From Episyrphus balteatus (Eukaryota; Arthropoda; Insecta; Diptera; Syrphidae), in contig NC_079135.1 in the NCBI RefSeq assembly GCF_945859705.1, forward strand, positions 79,802,253-79,866,252: 64,000 nt of DNA. The letters run 5' to 3'. The notes beneath the pieces were generated by a model. The model worked only from the letters and a program-made list of their open reading frames with translations. It ran no database searches and was not told the DNA's origin. The position numbers and the translations under genes are program-made. Within the stretch, counting starts at the first letter, position 1; each line of letters begins with the position of its first letter. Below are positions 20,171 through 31,534 of this stretch, piece by piece.

Positions 20171-22987
20171 TTAAGCAGGCTCCTGGAGATTATTCTCCAC
20201 GGAATCAGAATGTGTTAGCCTGGTTGGAATGCCACCATCAGGGTGTTCGTAAAACTGATCGTTTTTCTTTCGATAGGTCATCGTGCCGGAATTAAAGTTG
20301 GTCGCTTCACCGTTCTCACAGATGACTGTCTCCATATTTCGACTGGCCATTGAATTGTGATGGGCATTGCGTCCAATGGTGCGATCTTCATAGCGTGTCT
20401 GACTCTGTGATGCCATTGGTCGATTTAAAGTGTTGTTTGCATTATTCGGGGAATTGGGAGCTGCATTGCGAGCAGCGACTGTTTTTGTGACAAAGTCCTG
20501 CTCCTTCCAGCCTTGCTTTTTGTAGACTTCACGCAAATCGTTGTGCTGCCACATGGTATAGAGTACCTGTGAGGCAAATTTCAATACACACGATGTGTAT
20601 TTCTGTCGTTGACGTACAATGTTCATCAAACGATCAACGCCATTGGCATCGAGCAAAGACCGAGCAAACTCGGCATTCCGCTTAATAACCTCATTTATGG
20701 TGGCCAACACAGCTGTGATGGTGTCATCAGAGGTGCCCTGATCGTGTTGGGCATTGCCCGATGGTAACTTTTGTACCAAATCCCGCATTGCGTACTTCCC
20801 GATGAGCTCCTTGTTTCGTTGATCTAGAGCAAGATTTCTTAAGGCTGTGGCAACGGCACATACTACACGATCCACTTCCATGCGCAGCAACTCAACTAGA
20901 ATTGGTAGACCCTTTTCCTTTCGAACAGCTGCACGAATGTCTATGCTGGGCTGCCAATAGCAAGCAGCCAAATTCTGAATGGCGCCAGCAGCTGCCTCCA
21001 AAGTCTCTGGATTAGAGCAACTCTGCAACAAGGCGAGATAATACTGAACCACATCTGGCTGCCACAATTGCTCATATCCCTTCCTATGAGCACTGCTGCG
21101 TGGCAAAGTCTGAAGTGATGATGCACCTCCATTCTCAGCCGACTTCATGCTATCGTTGGGTTCGGTGTATTCGTATTCGCGCTTCTTCTTACTAGCTCCA
21201 AAGCATCCAAAGTTTTCTGCCTTAACTTCAATCGATGATGCGGTCTTATTCATCAAAGTCGGATGTTTGTCATAATTTGTATCCTCCACCTCCTGACAGC
21301 GGTATGACAAATTTCTCAAAATGCAAACGCAATTCTCAACTATTTTGTTGCCAATGTTATTCTTCTCAATCGAAGTCTTTACCACAAACAGCAAACACTC
21401 GACAAGGTTCTTGCACTCCCGCAACTTTGTACGAGCATACTCCCCAGCCGAACTGACATTGCGAAGAGCGCCCGATGCATTACGAAAAACAGTCGATGTG
21501 AACATTTCGCCTGTGCATGTGGGATCGCATCCAGAGTGCGGCATTATAATGCAGGATACGATTACATTCAATCCATCATCGATAATGGACCGTTTGAGAT
21601 CTTCACATGACGAAAGATTCCATATTACTCCGGTGATCAGTTCTTTGATCTCTGACTCCATCGTACGACAAAGCAAATTAATTAGAGCAGAAATTCCTCC
21701 GGCATTTTTTATTGCACGTTTATTTTCGTCATTCTGACGCCCGTACGACAAGTTTCGCAGAGCTCCGCATGCGTTCTTGTGTACTTCTAAATTCTCATGA
21801 TCCAACAACCGCACCAGTGCGGGTATACCACCCAGAGTTCTTGTCTTTTGCTTATTCGGATCATCCATATAGCACAAATGCTGCAAATAAGCAGCTGCAT
21901 TTGCCTTCACCGAACTATTTGGATTGTCCAGGAAGCTAATGACCTCAGATAAATTCGGATCACGCCATCTAATTGCCTGACAATGCTCCCCATTATTCTC
22001 AACATAACGATCATCCGCCCCACGCGGAGATGTAGTCGCATCGTTAGTAGACAACTGCGACATATGCTTCAGCAGTTCCTGTTCGGTGCCAAACCTCTGT
22101 CGCGGATGCACTGCACTCGAAGAGGAACTAGTTAGATTATCACCGAACATTAGCGCTCTAGTTGGATATGCTGGATTGGCATTCGATTCCAAATTATTAG
22201 TCGGAATGCCGAAATTAGATGTCGATATATAGCCATAAAGGAGAGCCGACTCCTCGGCATAATGATTATCAGCCTTGCTCACAGACAAGGGCGATGTGTG
22301 ATAGTCGGCAAGTTCATCGAACTGCGACGTTTGTAAGTACGATTGGGCCAAACTAGGCGACATCCCAGCAGCCGTATTCAACGGCAATGGGGACGTAGAG
22401 CTACTATGCTCATTCGGAGTCTGTGGTGTTCCTATTCGTTCATTCGAACTATATTCTGATAGATAAGACCCAGCATTGCCGACCGCCTGCATGACATTAA
22501 AAGTCGACGAAGCCGGATAATGGCTGCCAGGTGGAAAATTATCATACTCTTGGTAATGAGTTTGGAATTGTTTATTCTCCTGCATATAGATAGGAGCACC
22601 AGTGTGCTGCTCAATCTGATTATAATTAATGTATTGAGATCGGGAGTGAACGCCCATCGGCATGGTTACATAGTCAATGGATACGCCTCTGGTTTCGCGA
22701 TTATCCTCCAAGGGCATTTTTATGTAATCGGCGGCGGCAACAATAGCTTCTGGACGAATGTGATTGACTTCGTGAATTACTTTGGTAACAGTGGTTACGC
22801 GACGTGTGGTCTTTTGTTTGTGGGCATGCAGCAGTGAAGCAGTGTCTTCACTCTTGTGCGAATGCTGCGAATAGGTGCTCGGCGATTGGCACCTCGGATC
22901 TTTGGAATTGTTCAAATTGTTGTATTCCAAGTTGTTCACAGACACAGATGGATTCTTCTGACCTTCGTTATTGGTCCAAAGCATCAT
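20171..22987 (-). CDS. p120ctn: p120-catenin (armadillo-repeat adherens-junction protein)
   Basis: Encodes a 938-residue member of the p120/delta-catenin family, which binds the juxtamembrane part of classical cadherins and stabilises adherens junctions. Residues 1-335 are low in complexity but contain conserved tyrosine blocks, DYIKMPLED near 87 and DYVTMP near 105. The armadillo domain spans about 337-830, starting AIRWRDPNLSEVISFLDNP. Its repeat cores include ACGALRNLSYG, ITGVIWNLSSCEDLK, ASGALRNVSSAG and CILRNLSYR. A long loop at about 565-640 with the basic patch KKKREYEY is the family insertion between repeats. The C-terminus ends ENNLQEPA, so the PDZ-binding DSWV tail of vertebrate delta-catenin is absent. 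The coding region has no introns. The start is the first ATG of ATGATG; the remembered Drosophila protein is shorter (about 780 residues), so a later start remains possible. Confidence 0.95.
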   Translation of the reverse strand: MMLWTNNEGQKNPSVSVNNLEYNNLNNSKDPRCQSPSTYSQHSHKSEDTASLLHAHKQKTTRRVTTVTKVIHEVNHIRPEAIVAAADYIKMPLEDNRETRGVSIDYVTMPMGVHSRSQYINYNQIEQHTGAPIYMQENKQFQTHYQEYDNFPPGSHYPASSTFNVMQAVGNAGSYLSEYSSNERIGTPQTPNEHSSSTSPLPLNTAAGMSPSLAQSYLQTSQFDELADYHTSPLSVSKADNHYAEESALLYGYISTSNFGIPTNNLESNANPAYPTRALMFGDNLTSSSSSAVHPRQRFGTEQELLKHMSQLSTNDATTSPRGADDRYVENNGEHCQAIRWRDPNLSEVISFLDNPNSSVKANAAAYLQHLCYMDDPNKQKTRTLGGIPALVRLLDHENLEVHKNACGALRNLSYGRQNDENKRAIKNAGGISALINLLCRTMESEIKELITGVIWNLSSCEDLKRSIIDDGLNVIVSCIIMPHSGCDPTCTGEMFTSTVFRNASGALRNVSSAGEYARTKLRECKNLVECLLFVVKTSIEKNNIGNKIVENCVCILRNLSYRCQEVEDTNYDKHPTLMNKTASSIEVKAENFGCFGASKKKREYEYTEPNDSMKSAENGGASSLQTLPRSSAHRKGYEQLWQPDVVQYYLALLQSCSNPETLEAAAGAIQNLAACYWQPSIDIRAAVRKEKGLPILVELLRMEVDRVVCAVATALRNLALDQRNKELIGKYAMRDLVQKLPSGNAQHDQGTSDDTITAVLATINEVIKRNAEFARSLLDANGVDRLMNIVRQRQKYTSCVLKFASQVLYTMWQHNDLREVYKKQGWKEQDFVTKTVAARNAAPNSPNNANNTLNRPMASQSQTRYEDRTIGRNAHHNSMASRNMETVICENGEATNFNSGTMTYRKKNDQFYEHPDGGIPTRLTHSDSVENNLQEPA

Positions 22988-24253
22988 ATGGTTGTTGCTT
23001 TATGGTTGTGGTTTGGTGTGGTGGTGCTGCACATCATCCACGCATGCAAGGATGCACACTTGGAGTTTGTTGGAGTACCTACCCCCCTTCTACCCCTTCT
23101 CCTTCTCTTTGCTTTTAAAAACTCCACCTAGCCACCACTAGTAAATTGGGTGTGCGGAGTAAGGTGGTAATAATTTCTATTCTATGTCTTCGTCGTCGTT
23201 TTAGTCTATGCTATGTAATGGCACCTCAATTCTCAATTCCAATAGTGAGAAGAAAACATTTTTTTTTTCCTTTCCCCTTTTTAATTTTCTTTTAATTGCG
23301 TTCTGCATAAATAAGTAATTTTTTTTTTTTTTTTTTTAAACAACAAAAGAAGTACTAAATAAAAGTGTTTTTGCTCTCTTGTAAAGAGTGTGTGAATTAC
23401 CTTTATTCCGAAAAGGTCGATAGCTTGATTTCTTTTTTTTTTTTTTTCTTTTCAACAAAATTTTCTTTCGATTAGATTCCGGGAGAGCAAAGCAAAAAAA
23501 AAAAAAAAAGGCGAAGACGAAGACGAAGTGAGGAAATCCAAAAAAAAAAAAAAAAAAACGAAACGAAACACAAAATCTACTCCACTTGTGATTTTTGTTT
23601 ACCGAGAAGGGCGTTCTTTTTGCAATGCAATGCAAAAATTAGCCTTGTTTTTAATGATTTTCCGCAAGTGTTGTAATTGATTATTGAAATGAATTGGTTT
23701 TTATTGCATTTTAATTAATAAAATTTGAGGAAGAAAATCACTTTTTTTCTTTTTTTTAACACATCGATGTTGGAATTGTTCGTTTTCTTTTTTTCTTCTT
23801 TTCACTCATTTGACGTGCAAAATACATAGAATTTTAATAACTAATGTAGAAAAGTGTATGTTGTATACCCTTTTTACATGCAAAATAAGTGATGCCAGAT
23901 TTTAAAGGAGGGGCATTAATGACATTCGATTGACATCGATTTGACACCGAAGTGGGTAATTTATGGAAATAGTATTCAATGGTGTGGAGGGGGAATTTCC
24001 CAATATAAATTTGAGTATTGATTATATTTTTGCTATTTAGATTGTAAATCAAAATTTGATTTCGAAAAATAAAAACCATTTTTTATATCAATTTTATGTA
24101 ACTGCTAGCAACCCCTTTGCATCCAGCCATTTAAGTAAGTTTATTTCGTTAAATACTAACGTTATACATAGGTACATTTTCTTAAAATTAAAATTACATA
24201 TATAGGTATTATATTATTACAAAACTAAAAAAAAAACTTACATCTAATGTACA
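22988..24253 (-). promoter_or_regulatory. Upstream region of p120ctn
   Basis: This is the 5' side of the minus-strand p120-catenin gene. It contains several long A and T homopolymers (23266-23340, 23430-23560) but no repeat element. Its composition up to about 23640 is less uniform than the intergenic background. The 5' UTR and promoter probably lie here or beyond the LINE. No TSS motif could be fixed. Open frames at 23336-23635 and 23834-24079 are homopolymer-driven and not called. Confidence 0.35.
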
Positions 24254-26890
24254 TTATGGGTTATTTTGAATAAAGAATATTTTTTTAAAGTTAAGTGATT
24301 TTATATTGTCAATGCTGGAGTTATTTATATTTGAATTTTTATTGTAAATATTAATTAAAAGATTTAAAGGGCTATTAGCACCGTAGTTTGATCTACTGTA
24401 AATGTTAGAAATTGGCAACTGCCTTCTCAAACTATACTGACTAGCAATGAAATTTAATCGACAGAGGATCGATGGAGCTGAAATCGATCCATTGATTATC
24501 CCGACAATAAAACAAAATTGTAGATACGCTCTGTGACTAGTTAGAAAAGGAAGATTTATAAGTTTAATACGTTGAGCGTAAGGTGGCAAGTTAATTCGAT
24601 TTGACCATGTCACGGAGAAAAATGAATCTAGTATTTTATACTCCATATGACTAGTAAGGAAATTAAAGTAAAAAGCCATAGATTTTAAGTAAAATTTACC
24701 TTACGTATTGAACATTTCTTGGTTCCGTAAAGTAATTTGTACAAGAAAATTATGGTGAACAAAATAAAGTAGTATATACCTTACGAGTAGCAATATTTTC
24801 TTTACGTAGAGTAAAATAAACCTTCATCCAAAAAAGTGTATGACTCTTTTCACTTTAAGATTCTAGTAAAACATATTTTACAAATTTAACTATTCTGTGA
24901 ATAAGTTTTACCTTACACTAAGGTAATAATATTACCTAATTCTAGGAATTTTCCCCTATACATAGTAATAACTCTTTTGTCTTCCATGTGTTTTGGAAAT
25001 TTTTTTTCGTCAAAGCTTTTAGGTGCCCGGGTGCGGAATAATTAATAAAGAAATAAAATCTGTGTTTTTCTTTTGGAAGTGAAATGTTTTCATTACTTTT
25101 TGTGTTCCTTTATAGGTTGTTATTGGCTCCGTAATTACGGATAGCATATTTTTTTCTTGTGTTAGAATAATATATAGGTATCCATATGGATTAACATCAT
25201 TCAATCTAATTAATTCATGAAGAATTAGATAAAAATTGGATCAAATAAAGTCAATTCCATTTTTATTGATGATATTTTCCTAAATAAAATTGTTTGTTTG
25301 CACCTTACAAAATTATAATAAACTAGGTAATTTATGTAATTATTGAAAAACATAACAGGGTCATACGTTACTTACTTCTAAATAGCTTTGAGGATTAAGT
25401 ACGGGTTACCTAGTTATGCTTTTCAATAATTACAAAATTCAACTTTTTTATTTTAATTTTTGTAAGATAAATGCATACAATTTTATTTAGAAAAATGTCA
25501 TCAATAAAAATGAAATTGACTTTATTTGATCCAATCTGGAACTAAATTATATACCTTCCATAGAGAAGTTCAATTTACTTTAAAAATCAGTATTTTCAGC
25601 CTTATAGTAAGGTAAAATATGTATGTACCTAACTTTCTAGTAAATTCTATTAGAAAGTCATACAAAAAAAGGCTTTACTGTAAAGTTAATCCTAAGCTAT
25701 AAATTTACTAGAAAAGTAAGGTGAATTCCATTTTATTGGGGAGTCATCCCTATTTAAACTTTACATTAAAGTTAAATATACCAGAAATAAGGTAGTTCAT
25801 ACCTTATTTTTTCTCCGTGTGGTAGAAATCTTAAGCAAAATCTCATAAATCTTCTTTGAACGGACTCCAATCTATTTATATGAACCGCATAATATGGAGC
25901 CCATATAACGCAACCATATTCTAAAATGGATCTTACGAATGAGACATAAAGAGTTTTTAAAACGTAAGGATCACGAAATTCCCGAGCAAATCTTTTGATA
26001 AAACCAAGAGTCATGTTGCTTTTTTAATAATGTAGTCAAAATGGTCAGTAAAAGTTAATTTTGAGTCCAATACTATCCCAAGGTCAGTGAAACTAGACAA
26101 ATTAGTTAGTGGTGATAGATTAATCGCATAATTATAGACAATCACATTTTTTTTGCGTGTAAAACACATTGTTTTACACTTGTCAATATTTAAAACTAAA
26201 CCATTAATATTGCACCATTCCCAGAAACGTTGAAGATCTCTTTGTAAAAGATCACAGTCATTTGCAGAGTTGATTGTACGAAAAATTTTTACATCATCAG
26301 CATATTATATAAGAGACAAAGAATTTACTAGGACAGACGGAAGATCATTAATAAATAGTATACAAATAATAACGGGCCAAGATGGCTACCCTGAGGTACA
26401 CCAGAGTTTACAGTAAAACATTTAGAACGTTCACTTTTAAAAACAACACTATATAACCTATCTTTGAGATATGAAGATACCCATAAAACAAATCTGTCGT
26501 TAAGACCCATATTTTGCAGTTTTTTTAAAAGTATATTGTGGGTTAGTTAGTCAAATGCTTTGCTGAAGTCAGTGAAAATACAGTAAACTTGTTGTTTTTT
26601 TTTTTTCAAACGCGTCAATACAGTATGTAGTAAACTGTAACAAATTTGTAATAGTGGATCTCTTTTTAACAAAGCCATGTTGGTTGTCACATAAAACGGA
26701 GGAACAGTGAAAAGACAAAACATCACAAATAATAGATTCAAACATTTTGGGTATAGCAGATAGTTTAGCTATTGGCCTATAATTTAGAATTAAATTTTTT
26801 TTGCTTCTTATGAGTTGGAATAAGGAATGCATTTTTCCAAGGAGTCGGGAATTTACAGTTAATTATAGATTGGTTAAAAAGTAAACAACA
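24254..26890 (-). pseudogene. Jockey-like LINE, truncated and interrupted
   Basis: Minus-strand remnant of a non-LTR retrotransposon polymerase. It reads from about 26880 as FPTPWKNAFLIPTH, then NYRPIAKLSAIPKMFESII, QHGFVKKRSTITNLLQFT, IFTDFSKAFD, SGVPQGSHLGPLLF, catalytic YADD at 26293-26304, VLNIDKCKTMCFTRK, LGIVLDSKLTFTDH and VRSILEYGCVIWAP. After a 1.2-kb insertion (24611-25819) it resumes with LPPYAQRIKLINLPFLTSHR and runs to a stop near 24254. A stop codon directly precedes YADD, and frameshifts occur near 26010 and elsewhere. The endonuclease half is missing, as is usual for 5'-truncated copies. It was inactive in this form. Clade is by motif resemblance. Confidence 0.85.
24611..25819. 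mobile_element. Foldback element with CACGGAGAAAAA ends inserted in the LINE
   Basis: The ends are CACGGAGAAAAA at 24611 and the inverse TTTTTTCTCCGTG ending at 25819. Internal inversion is strong, for example TTGGATCAAATAAAGTCAAT near 25236 and its inverse near 25510. It lies inside the Jockey-like LINE: removing it and one TGT/TGG copy restores an unbroken LP-WSNR-INLPPY reading frame. That gives a 3-bp target duplication (one base differs between the two copies). It has no transposase. Confidence 0.85.
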
Positions 26891-27422
26891 TATGCATTAC
26901 TTGAAAAGAATCTGTTTATGTTTTTGAGGTCTCAAATAATTCTCTCTGAAAAGGAAAAAAAAAAACAATTGCTGTTCCATTTGAAAATCTTCCTTTGAAA
27001 GTTACTATAATTTTACATTTGTTTGAAGAACGTATACCATCTGCAAAACATAGATTATGTGAGGAGTGCAATTTTTACGAAATAAATGAAGCATATATGT
27101 ATATATTACTCACAGTTTGAAGTCACAATGACTACATAATCAATTCTTAACCATTCTGTTTGCATGTAATTAATTTATGAGAATGGAGGAGACCTTCAAT
27201 TTACCAAAGAGTCCTACCGAGCGAGATTAACGTAGGCTTTTGTCAATTCCATGAAAAAAAAAAAACTTGTCTGAATAATTAATCATGAATTTCAACCCGG
27301 AACCTTTACTTGATAGTCCAATAAACCTTAAACCATGGGGTACTAGTCAATTTCGAAAATAAATTCAAAAACTATCAAGCGAAATAAATTCGAAAACCTT
27401 ACTTAAAATGTATCATATCATA
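26891..27422. other. Non-coding spacer
   Basis: No gene is seen. The last 8 bases (ATATCATA, 27415-27422) are the left target duplication of the following hAT element. Confidence 0.5.
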
Positions 27423-28967
27423 CAGTGGCGTATCCAGAAAAAAATTTGGGGGGGGCTGAAAAATTTTTCAAAAATTTTTGATAAGGTAAATGTTCTACAA
27501 ATTTGTTTTTTTTTTTATTCATCTTTGATCGAGAGAAAAGCGCTGTGCTGCAGTACTGAAAGTCGTATAGTAGCATTTTACTGCTCCCGAAAACTTCGTA
27601 CTACTGTCTTCTTTCACATTCAAAGTAGCTATTTTTCCAAGTTCTTGTATCCCAAACATTTTACACAAACAGCAAGGTGTTTAGTAATCTTTAAAAAAAA
27701 AAACACTTTTTCGTTCGAACTTTTTCATGTGCTGAATTCAAAACTGTTTACAGATTTATTCCTATCACGTCTAGTTTTTGAACTATACTCATCACTTTTT
27801 TTGGTATAAATGCCCATATTTCCGCAATTCGACCGAAAGTGAACTGGAATCACTTTTCAATTTCAAGTGAAATTGATCTTCGATCGATTTCGAAAACTTC
27901 GAAAATGCTTCGAACTGTCAAAACTGAAGGATCATCCATTTTTATTTTGTTTCTAAAGTTAAATTACTGCTACTTTGAACATGGATGCAATTTTATTGGC
28001 AACTTTATTGGAAAAAAGCAGAATTTAAAAGAAAAAATAAGAAGTCACATTTTGCGAGACATATGAAATATGTTAGTGAAATGCAGAACATGGGCGATAT
28101 TATTGCAAATTTTCAAAGAAAAATGAATAAGATAAAGTGTAAAGCGAATGAGGTTGCAAACACATAGGCATGATATTTCATTTCTCATGTGTTTTATGAA
28201 TTTTGTATTAAATTAACAACAAATAAACATTACAAAACAATAAAAATATAAGTTTTGATAATATTTTGTCCAAAAATTGGAGATTCATTGAAAAAGATAC
28301 CAAGTTCACGAGCAGAAACAAAGCGAATTGAATTCGATCAGAAAATCGAAATGAGCGAAAAAATGTAGAACACCTAATTATTTCACTCAAAAAGTGAAAT
28401 GCAGAACGTCTCAAGTCTCAAAAACTAAATTTCAATGAAATTTTTTTGATGTTTAATCCGAAATATATATTTTTTAATAATATGTTCCTTTTTTAATATA
28501 AATCAGAAGCACAAACTGGAATTTGCAAATAAACCATTAGTTATCTTGACCACTAAGATATTGAGATATAAAAAATTTGTATTTCCAATATCTATGGGAA
28601 AAATATTATTTTTGAAAAAAAAAGTAATATACTCAAGAGTCAAGACAATAAAATAAGAAGCTTTGCAAAATTTAACGGTGATGTAATTCGACGTCAAAAC
28701 AACAAACAAATTATTTGAAGAATTCTGAATTGGACTAAAATCCTGAAAATCCCAAACCTCAACTAGGCACTTACTCAAACAAACACAAACAACCATTTTA
28801 GAATTTGGAGGGGGCTCGATCATTTGAGCTGCCTCTAAATCTCTACGATTTACGAAGAAGTTTCAGTTAATCATGTAGATTATGATAAAATCAGCTAAAT
28901 AGTAACATGATTTTGGAGGCTTGGGGGGGGCTTGAGCCCCCTGAGCCCCCCCCTCAATACGCCACTG
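27423..28967. mobile_element. Non-autonomous hAT-type transposon
   Basis: The 1545-bp element starts CAGTGGCGTATCCAG and ends with the inverse AATACGCCACTG. It is flanked by a perfect 8-bp direct repeat, ATATCATA, at 27415-27422 and 28968-28975. CAGTGGCG-type ends plus an 8-bp duplication are the hAT signature. Just inside each end is a G-run or C-run (GGGGGGGGCTG; GAGCCCCCC), and the right one folds as a hairpin. The internal open frames do not resemble a hAT transposase. The interior shares diverged sequence with the CACTGGTC element at 54610-55405. Confidence 0.9.
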
Positions 28968-28975
28968 ATATCATA

Positions 28976-29706
28976 CTTCAAATTAAGGAATTAGTTTACT
29001 TTAAAGGGGATTTAATAATATCCTTCATGGTATGAGCACTTCTTCATAACAAAGTAGTGCCAGCATTCTTTTTTTTTTTTTAGTTTACTTTTTCCAATAT
29101 TCTAGCAAAGGTTTACACTGTACAGTAAATCCATCCAACATTTAGTATGATAGTCAGCATTCACATTAGACGTTTTTTCATTGTTGTTTTGAGTGGGATG
29201 CAAATGTTCTTGTATCGTAATAGTGCAAAAGTTTAACATTTTCTTAAACTAAAATAACCAAATATACAGACTAAAATTCTTTTACACTTTTGCTATACCC
29301 TAACCCTATTGCAAAAATAAAACACAATGGTGCAAAATTTGTCTTTTGTAGTTGTAGTAGTAGAAAAATAAAATTTAGCAATTTTACACCTTTTTGTTGC
29401 ACCGGATACTGAATACACCCCTATTTGTTTTTGAGACAAAAATCTAGACTTTAAGCATAGTTTTCTAGTTAGTTTGAAATACCATAGAAATGCCGTTGAA
29501 TTTCAGATATTATTAACGTCAACCTTAAATTTGATTATTTGCAGGTTCCAATGCGTTTGAATTTTGTATCTATTACAATTAAAGGGAAAAAAATTAAAGC
29601 GATATAGTAGTCAGATCGGTATAAATTTTAGCTGCCACAAAAAATTATGTCAAAAATTAAACAAAGCCAAAATTTATTTAGGAATTTCGGCCGATTTTGT
29701 GCGCAG
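28976..29706. other. Non-coding spacer
   Basis: No gene or clear repeat is recognised. The short open frame beginning at 29564 runs into the hairpin MITE and is not called. Confidence 0.45.
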
Positions 29707-30954
29707 CCCGACAAACAATTTTGGTTCTATAAAGCTTTACAGGTGCGATTGTTGCTCCTGTAAAGCATTATAGAAGCAAAATTGTTAAGCTATGATTACA
29801 CGGTCAACGAAATCGGTCAACGCGTTGACTCTCTGACGTCAAGAAAAAATCCATATTCTCTCTGTCATCTCACCGTCAACGTTCACAATGTCAATGCTTA
29901 AAACATTGACTATCACACGATTGACACTATTGCGTCAATATTGTCCTAAATTACGTTGACGCGCAGGTGTGTCAACGTGACGTTTACTTAGCAGTGTCAA
30001 CGCGTTGACTCGCAAAACTATGTTGATTACACTGTTTGACACAAAGCAAAAATTTAAATTTTCCAAAAATATTTTGGAAAAAAAAGCGGAGAAAATGAGA
30101 TTTGAAAAAAATTCTCATAGAAAAATTAAACAAAAATTAGTTTGACATGGTTGCATTTAAATGTAAAAATTTCGAGATATACGCAATGCACTTTTAAGAT
30201 GAAAGTCTTAAACGATTGCTGATAAGATTGTTGAAAGAATAGAAATGTAAAATTACCAAAGTTTTGTCGAAAAATTAGAAAAAAAAATTAAAAAAGTTTC
30301 GACATTTGATTTAAAAAAAATCGAATAAAAATCGATATGGCCACCTTCAAACGCTTATAGAATAGGAACGCCGCACCCAATGTTAATGGTTATGGTCTTA
30401 AAATGTAGTTTGGAATATACAAATGGTTTTTGGTTTTTTGCAAAAAAAAAATTTTTGCATCCAACATGGATGCCATGGCCATACCGAAAAGTTTTTTTTT
30501 GTAAAAAAAATAACAAAAAGGTGAAATGAGAACCGCCCTCCCTCCAAAACGGTACTCCATTCAAAAAATCACCCTACAAAATATTTTCCCCATCCAACTT
30601 TCATCACATTTCTATACAAAAAACAATGTCAATCTGAAACGATGACACGGTATTAAATTCTGCCGCGTCAACGCTGGGACAGGGTCATTGCGATGACACC
30701 CAGTCCTAAAAACCTGTCAACGCGTCCTAATGGCAATGACAGAGAGATTACACGGTCATCGAAAATAGTCAATGCGTTGACCCAAAAATGTGTGTCAACG
30801 CGAGTGTCATCGTACCCGTCAATGCAATGACAGCAGTTTTCGTTGACGATCACACGACGTGACACTCTTGGGACAGATTGTGACGTCATTTTTACGTCAG
30901 AGAGTCAACGCGTTGACCCATTTCGTTGACCGTGTAATCATAGCTTTAGTAGGG
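29707..30954. mobile_element. Hairpin MITE copy 1, split by a larger element
   Basis: The left part, 29707-29787, starts CCCGACAAACAATTTTG and contains the stem TTCTATAAAGCTTTACAG paired with CTGTAAAGCATTATAGAA. It breaks off at AAAATTGTTA, and the missing right end TAGTAGGG appears at 30947-30954 after the element at 29788-30945. The intact copy at 32156-32242 shows the unbroken form. AG flanks both ends, suggesting a 2-bp target duplication. Confidence 0.8.
29788..30945. mobile_element. MITE-like element with GTCAACGCGTTGAC palindromes, copy A
   Basis: The ends are AGCTATGATTACACGGTCAA and its inverse, with TTA directly outside both (29785-29787 and 30946-30948), as in PIF/Harbinger elements. 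The palindrome GTCAACGCGTTGAC occurs at 29816, 29996 and 30904, with several one-off variants around 30657-30800. Copy B lies inverted at 58800-60104. The open frame at 30355-30564 is shared with copy B only as shifted pieces, so it is not a conserved protein. Confidence 0.85.
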
Positions 30955-31325
30955 AGATTCACACATACATTTCCAACTCTTAATTTTTTATCAGTCACAA
31001 CAAAGCGGACGAAAAATAACCCACACAAAAACAGAGGAAAAAAAATTTCATATGGACTGTAGTGACTGTAGTCTAAATAAATTAAAAATTCTAGGAAAAA
31101 AAAGGATTAAAAAACAAATTCTGGCGTTATTCAATGGCTTAATTTAGAGAGTATCGAACAAACAAAAATATTTGAGTGGTAGCGACTTACTCATTAAAGG
31201 AAAGAAAGTCAAAATTAAGGAAGCAGTCGTGCTATTCAGTGTTCGAATCTTTCTGCAGTCAATTGAGTCAAAAAAAAAACTTGCTTCAAATGAGCAAACC
31301 TTTTTTTTTATTTTTACGCAAATAT
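30955..31325. other. Non-coding spacer
   Basis: No gene is recognised in this A-rich stretch. Confidence 0.45.
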
Positions 31326-31439
31326 GTGATGTGATCATATACTAGAAAAATTGTGTGAAAATCTGGGGCATTTCTTAAATGTATTGTTCCGGATATAATT
31401 TTTTTTAAATATGTGAAGAAATAATTTAAAATAATATTT

Positions 31440-31534
31440 GTCACGGCACACGATTGCGATCATACGTTAACGCTTTTGAAAAAGTAGAAGATAGAGTGGC
31501 CATACGTTAACGGACGTATGCCGTGATTTGACCC
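31440..31534. mobile_element. Short GGGTC-type MITE (in duplication unit 1)
   Basis: The left end TCACGGCACACGATTGCG is matched by the inverse CGGACGTATGCCGTGATTTG at the right. The inner ATACGTTAACG is repeated on each side. It is a shortened relative of the element at 10768-11066. Confidence 0.65.

Noticed and set aside
21235..23131. Several plus-strand open frames of 70-138 codons opposite p120ctn
   Set aside because: They are antisense shadows of the 938-codon p120-catenin frame, with no family resemblance of their own.
27230..27350. Minus-strand GGTTCCGGGTTGAAATTC resembling a tRNA B box, hinting at a SINE or tRNA pseudogene
   Set aside because: No A box at proper distance and no cloverleaf could be formed; single motif only.
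30355..30564. Open frame sharing peptide pieces (NGVPFW, FVYSKLHFKTITI) with 58985-59221
   Set aside because: Both lie inside copies A and B of the same transposon. The similarity is at DNA level and the reading frame shifts in the middle, so it is not a conserved protein.
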